A stretch of 64,000 nt of DNA from Dioscorea cayenensis subsp. rotundata. Lineage: Eukaryota; Streptophyta; Magnoliopsida; Dioscoreales; Dioscoreaceae. The notes beneath the pieces were generated by a model. It was given only the letters and a program-made list of their open reading frames with translations. It made no database searches and was not told the DNA's origin. Position 1 is the first letter of the stretch, and the number at the start of each line of letters is the position of its first letter. This document shows, piece after piece, positions 58,684 to 64,000 of the stretch. Location: assembly GCF_009730915.1 (NCBI RefSeq), contig NC_052475.1, forward strand, positions 28,023,016 through 28,087,015. The letters run 5' to 3'. The position numbers were made by a program, and so were the translations under genes.

Positions 58684-61416
58684 TCAGTCATCAAACTCAT
58701 GCATGCGATCCAAAAGATAGTTTGCGGCTTGTTCCTCATTCTTGTTGCAAGCAAAATAGGCTTCTAGGACAAGAGGCCGTTCGAAACCCAGGGCAACAAG
58801 CTGCCAAATTAACAACAGCATGGAATTCCGAACATTAGTATATGACCTGATCCTAAATTTTAGTTTCCGCCGTCCAAAACTCTATGAATCATGACCAACT
58901 TTAATCAAATTGATAATTGACATGATATCATTAAACTGCAGTTTTTCTATATTCTAAGTGTATTACGGTCAAAATAAATACTGAAATACCCTGAAAGATA
59001 ATGAAGTAATTATCAAACCAAACCACACCTCCCCCCGCTTCTTTCACACATGTTACTATTTGTGATATCTACCAAAGAATTGAAATCCATAGAAGTAACA
59101 CTTATGGCGTCATAAATGATTCACTAATCCTAATCTACTCATTTCCTTTAGTTCTTGGCATTAGCTGGAAAAAAGATCTACTTCTTTAACTTGTATTAAA
59201 TTTAGGCCTATTTATCTTTTTCATTGTTCACAAAATTTCTTTTGAGAGCGCCAATTTATATGTTTCCTGTTTTAGTCACGTCAATGTGGAGAGTGAACTC
59301 ACCCGCTCAATGGCATCACGCTCCTCAGGGGTAACAGTGACTGTTTGTGGCATTGCAGCTGCTAACTGGCTCAGTAAATTGCTGGGCGACAAAGACAAGA
59401 AAAATCAGCACAAAAAACAACCTGTGACACATTAACAAATATCCACAAATGACCTTCACCTGTCTGCTCCTTCAGTAGGTTCATTGATCAATCGAAGAAA
59501 TTCAGCTTGATGTTCCTGAATATGCCTTATGATCTGAGGATTTTGTTTTCCCAGCTCTTGTAGCATTGGCTGTGAAGATGAACAGGATTTCAAAACAATA
59601 TGCCTACACTATCTTTCAAAAAATGCCTTAAGAAGCCAAATGATAATCAGCCAAATCAATAATGTGCCAAATACAAGAGATGGTACAAACCTGTAAGATT
59701 TGGGGGTTAGCCTGCACCATAGCCTGCAAAGTTCGGAACTAGAAAAAAGAAAAGAATGGGAGTTAATGCTGTATCTGAGGGTAAAAATGGGATATGGTAA
59801 GAAGCAGCATTCTTTTGCGCGCCTCAGCACACAATGAAGCAAGTCAGCTTGGGATTTCAATAACAACCAGAGCCAGGCTAGTCAATTCTAGTTTGGAATA
59901 CTAGGACCTACCAAAACTACACCAATAAACCAGTATCCTGCATCTAATAGCTCTCAGTCACAACAAAACACACCCTCCAGTTAAAATACCTGTGGAATGT
60001 TGCGAAGGAAATCCAGGCTCCCTACACCCGTGTTCATGCCAGCATTAGGAAGTCCCTGTGACAGAGAGAATGAGAAAAATTCTTTTATGTGATAATAATA
60101 TTAAAATAAATGCAATTAGCATGTAGATTAAGAACCTGAGGGAAGAGATCTAAAGGATTAGCATTAGGCCCACTTGGAGCAACCGCTGGTTGTGCTGGTT
60201 GTGGAGCCTGAACTGATGGATTCACTTCTTGACCGCTTGCTGGTGCAGGAGCAACAGGAGGCACCTCTGCTTGAGGGGGAATACCCTGTACCGACGTATC
60301 TGACTTAGAACCATCACGGAAAAATGAAAAAGACAGTTTCTGAACATATTGAGATTGACTTTTGATGATAAAAAATAGACATTTTAATATTGGAGTTGCA
60401 CTAAAGCTCATCATGACAGCACTGGGATGCCCTTCTTCTGGCTATGCTACTGTTTCCATGGCTTCCACACAAATTACGATATTATTCACTCAAATGTACT
60501 GCAAAGTCATGCATAGCAATGAGATACTTTTCTTCAAGCTGGGCATGCTAAACTTAACATCGCAACATATACCATGACTATTAATTCTTAGAAATCAGGT
60601 CAAATCATGCATGACAGAAGGAAGCATGTAGGGATTAGCTCAAGCTCTGCTCAAACAAAAACTCACCTCCCTCTACAGGAAGACTAAACGTGGACAACAA
60701 AGCCAACAAATCCAATTAAGGTTGCAAGATTACTGCATTCCACCTTACCAATAATGATTTCCTCCCTCTGATCCCTTCGCCATGAAACATTTTGAGTACA
60801 AAGAGCGCTAACACCTTTAATACAGCATATTGCATTGCATTGACAATTAAGAACATAATGCATCTCAATGTACAGAGTACAGATATCAAGAAACTAAAGC
60901 ATTATAAATTTATCAAAAGCCTGTATCGGAGATGTCTATTTAGAAACTAATGCATCTCAACTTACAGAGCATAAATAATCAACAGCTCTCTCGGGGTTGT
61001 TATATGCTGCACGTAAAGCACGAATAACAGTATCTCTATCCCAAGTGCCTCCACCCATGTCAAGAATGCCTTGAATTGCTGCCTCCAAGTTACTACCTGC
61101 CACAAAATTTGATGCGGCCTGACCATAAACATCACCTTCAGCACTGCTTCAACAAACATCAAAACAGAAAAGGCTAGTCAACCGCCAAAAAATAGCTGAT
61201 ATGAAAAGGAACTATTTTTCATATAAACCCCTGCCGAACAGTTGAATTTAAAAATATCCACTAAAGTTTGTACTTGTATGTTAAACATTAAAAAAAACCT
61301 ATATATTTGCAAGTGACTGGTAGAATGTATTGAAGAGTCAAAGAACCAAAATGTTATTTCACCTATAACTTGCTGTGCATCACATCTCTATTAGTTAGTT
61401 AGCTTTCTATTTCTAT

Positions 61417-61447
<31 letters not shown>

Positions 61448-62758
61448 TTATTATTATGGAGAAATATAGGCAAACCATGGATCAAACCCTAAACCTTTGG
61501 GTGGTCACATCTCTATTTTAAAATAAAAATATACTCTTCTCTATTCTATTGCCAAAATATATGTATTTGGGTGTATAACAAGGGATATAAATCAATTCAA
61601 CAATTTGTGATTCATGAGTCCATGACCAACACATAAGACCTTTTTGACAAAATGACTAAATACAACAAAGCACACATATTATATTACAATCTATATTATA
61701 TTGCAGTAAAATACAACAAATCACACATAGTCCATAATCTATATATTCTCTTGCAGAATTTTTTGCCAAATTTAATATAGTGGTAAAATGGCCCCAAGCA
61801 AGACTCTTAATCTCAGCGATTATTTCCATTATAGAATCAATGATCACATTCAAGGATATTGTAATAGATCATATGCACAAATTTGGTACAGATACATAGT
61901 AACTATAAATGTACAAGCCTTCTGCAAAAGAGGAAAGTACTTACGGGGCAGTAACTACAGCAGCTGGGGCAGGGCCAGCAGCAGCAGCAGCAGTTGGAGG
62001 TGGCACTGTTGCAGGCTCCCTGTTTAAAAGGCATAGCGCAAACCAGAAATCATAAGTATTACTCACTGAAGCAAAAGTCTCAACAATTACATAAACATAT
62101 GAGTGTTAAGCATGTCAAAATTAATTTTAGACTCACCGGGCCAAAGTTACACTTGGCGCTGGAACAGGAGCTGAAACTGGAGCAGAGGCAGGGGCAAGGG
62201 ATGGGGCTGGGGATGGGGTTGGGGCTGGGCCTGGGGCTGGGGCTGGGGTTTGAACCTACATAATAAATAAATTACTGTCAAAACATTTCAATTTATACAT
62301 TAATTCATACACATTGATGTAGGCAAATAGGTCAGTCATCCAACGAAATATTAATCATTAAGACGAGATTAGATAGAAATAATTAATAACTTGGAATGGG
62401 AGTTTTCCAATAGAACAAAGACTACAGAGCTTGATGCACAACAAACAAACAAATTAATACCAGAAATTGCATTTAATCAAAATGAAAAGCTTTTTTCCCA
62501 TTTTCCTCTTTTAAAATCCTAAATGTTGATGTGTCAAAAAATAAAAGAAATGTTCAAAACAATGTGAAAGTGATAGTAACACTACCACTATTTAACAAAA
62601 CCAATGAGTAGTTATACAAAATTGATGCAAGTGCAAAGTATAACCTGTAGCATAAGATAAATTAAGAACTTCCATATATATTAAATCTCAGCCAGTTATC
62701 TGACCTGGCTTTTAGGTACGGTGTTGGTGCTCGAAGTTCCACTTGATGAACCTTTAGG
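58684..62758 (-). CDS. RAD23: RAD23 ubiquitin receptor / nucleotide-excision-repair protein (5' part beyond window)
   Basis: Ten exons in the window, all in frame and with GT-AG borders: 62758-62705, 62255-62137, 62019-61945, 61143-60966, 60285-60136, 60055-59990, 59723-59691, 59569-59460, 59381-59303 and 58800-58684 (TGA), encoding 326 residues. In order: a Ser/Thr linker ([18 protein letters not shown]), a Pro/Ala-rich linker, UBA1 ([20 protein letters not shown]... ERAVDYLCS), a second Pro/Ala linker, the XPC-binding STI1-like domain ([20 protein letters not shown] through [20 protein letters not shown]), and UBA2 ([20 protein letters not shown]) ending MHEFDD. RAD23 carries ubiquitylated proteins to the proteasome and stabilises the XPC/RAD4 damage sensor. 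The N-terminal ubiquitin-like domain is not within 62759-64000, so its exons lie past the right edge. The first in-window exon begins at a codon boundary. Confidence 0.95.
61415..61449. repeat. (TTTA)n microsatellite in a RAD23 intron
   Basis: About eight TTTA units, in the intron between the exons ending at 61945 and starting at 61143. Confidence 0.93.
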
Positions 62759-64000
62759 CTGAAAACAACATTACATGAAGACATTATAAGTGTTCCTCAA
62801 AGCATAGTGCTAGTGCAAGCTTACTGCCTAGAGCATAACAAAGCCTTGAACTAAAGAAAACCCTATCTACTATGAAAGCGGCCAGAAGCAACAACAAGAA
62901 TAACAAACCCTTAGTCCCAACTATTTAGAGTTGGATATAGGAACTTTTTCCTTTCACGTTGTTCCATCAAAAGCCAAAAGGCTGGCTAAACTAAGACCAG
63001 ACATATCCTTTCTTAAGTTTCTACTAAACACTTTTTAGGTCTATCACTTCCTTTTCTACAACCCTCACCTACAATTCTCCACCTAAAGAGCTTCCACTTT
63101 TCTTATGTCGAGCATCTATCAATTGTGTAAGGACATGTTGACCATCTTAATCAATATTCTCTTGTTAGTAATAAATGTCATCTTAATCGATATTCCCTTG
63201 TCAATAATAAATGTCACTCCTAATCTATTTCGAATAAATTCATTCCTTAGCCGGTCCTTCCTGACAGCAACCAAAAAATATCTAGAACACTAATCAATTT
63301 TCCATAAAAAAATGCGAGATCTGGAATTATCCAGTTGAAATGTAGCATACATTCAAGTAAGAACTAATGATAACTTAAAAGAAAATTGTAGAGTTTACTA
63401 AGTGCAGGTATATCAAGAAAGCAAAGTAGACACAATAATCACAATCCCTACTATCATAACAGTATAAAACAAGTGTGCTGATCTGAAATTGAAGGCAGAT
63501 GTTAATATTGTTTTCTAATTCTTTAAGCACATACTACATACCTAGCACCCAACAGACAACAAAAAGTTTATGTCATACTAAACATAATATACAATGACCT
63601 AATCCCTAACCACTACCTTGAAGCGCAAATCAGCAAATGTCATAAGATAAGACTTCTTCCAAGGAGAGCGTCAATAATGGATAAGCATGTTGCAATAAAG
63701 AAAAGAAATTTCTAGAAGCATTCTGCAAGCTAACCATTTCAATAAAAATCTAAATGTTGTAGTTTAAGCACAACGTAAGTTTGATTTAAATTTCAAACTA
63801 ACTTGAGTTTCACTTCATTTGTCATATTTTGTTCATTATCATCAAATATCAAACAAAACTAGATTACCTGTGAACTTTGAACCATTGAAATTTGAAATGA
63901 ACCTCTACACAAAAATATGGTACCAAAATAAGCACTTCCGCAGGACAAGGCAAACAAGGTATACCTTACTCAACATTACAACAATAAAACTGTTTTCTTG
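62759..64000 (-). other. RAD23 intron running to the window edge
   Basis: The exon at 62758-62705 is preceded by a CAG acceptor, so this stretch is intronic on the minus strand. I looked for the ubiquitin-like domain exons (the LLIHNGKVLKD-type sequence) and found none. The open frame on the plus strand at 63105-63293 has no domain. Confidence 0.6.

Noticed and set aside
60085-60414. 109-codon frame extending the RAD23 Pro/Ala exon upstream
   Set aside because: The first part is intron: a CAG acceptor at 60288-60286 gives the family sequence [11 protein letters not shown] in frame with UBA1.

Overview
This window is nuclear DNA of a flowering plant. It holds spliced genes with GT-AG introns, a plant-type AGL17-clade MADS-box gene, a DRP4-type dynamin-related gene, a plastid-targeted protein gene, a plant 14-3-3, RAD23 and IST1 homologues, long AT-rich intergenic DNA and many plant L1-type LINE pieces. 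I cannot name the species from sequence alone.

Layout. 0.6-4.4 kb is a decayed tandem copy of the 10.4-14.8 kb block: a dynamin-related gene lacking its GTPase half (+) followed by remnants of MADS exons 7, 6 and 2 (-). A solo-LTR-like segment of about 1.16 kb abuts it (4.4-5.6 kb). 9.4-11.4 kb is the intact intronless DRP4-like gene (+). It faces tail to tail the seven-exon AGL17-like MADS gene (18.4-11.8 kb, -), whose first intron is about 4 kb. 20.8-24.6 kb holds two truncated LINEs in opposite orientation. 27.7-28.4 kb (-) is a small four-exon gene with a GTGVFIP motif, which I assembled from splice sites. 31.0-32.7 kb is a pseudogene of the plastid pyruvate dehydrogenase E2 subunit with introns retained. 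33.1-34.5 kb is a very degraded LINE. 39.1-39.95 kb is a short IST1-domain gene (+). 43.6-44.5 kb (-) is a two-exon plastid-targeted membrane protein. 47.4-53.4 kb is a nearly full-length but frameshifted LINE (ORF1, then endonuclease, reverse transcriptase and RNase H). 55.0-57.6 kb is a complete 14-3-3 gene (+). 58.7-62.8 kb (-) is most of a RAD23 gene; its N-terminal ubiquitin-like exons lie beyond the right edge.

The genes do not form a pathway or cluster: this is an ordinary gene-sparse plant region shaped by a local tandem duplication and by non-autonomous transposons. I found no convincing new biological system. The most informative points are the unequally decayed dynamin/MADS duplication with a still-open GTPase-less ORF, a 27-bp LINE insertion framed by a 15-bp target-site duplication, the small GTGVFIP gene with a probable GC-AG intron, and the E2 pseudogene.
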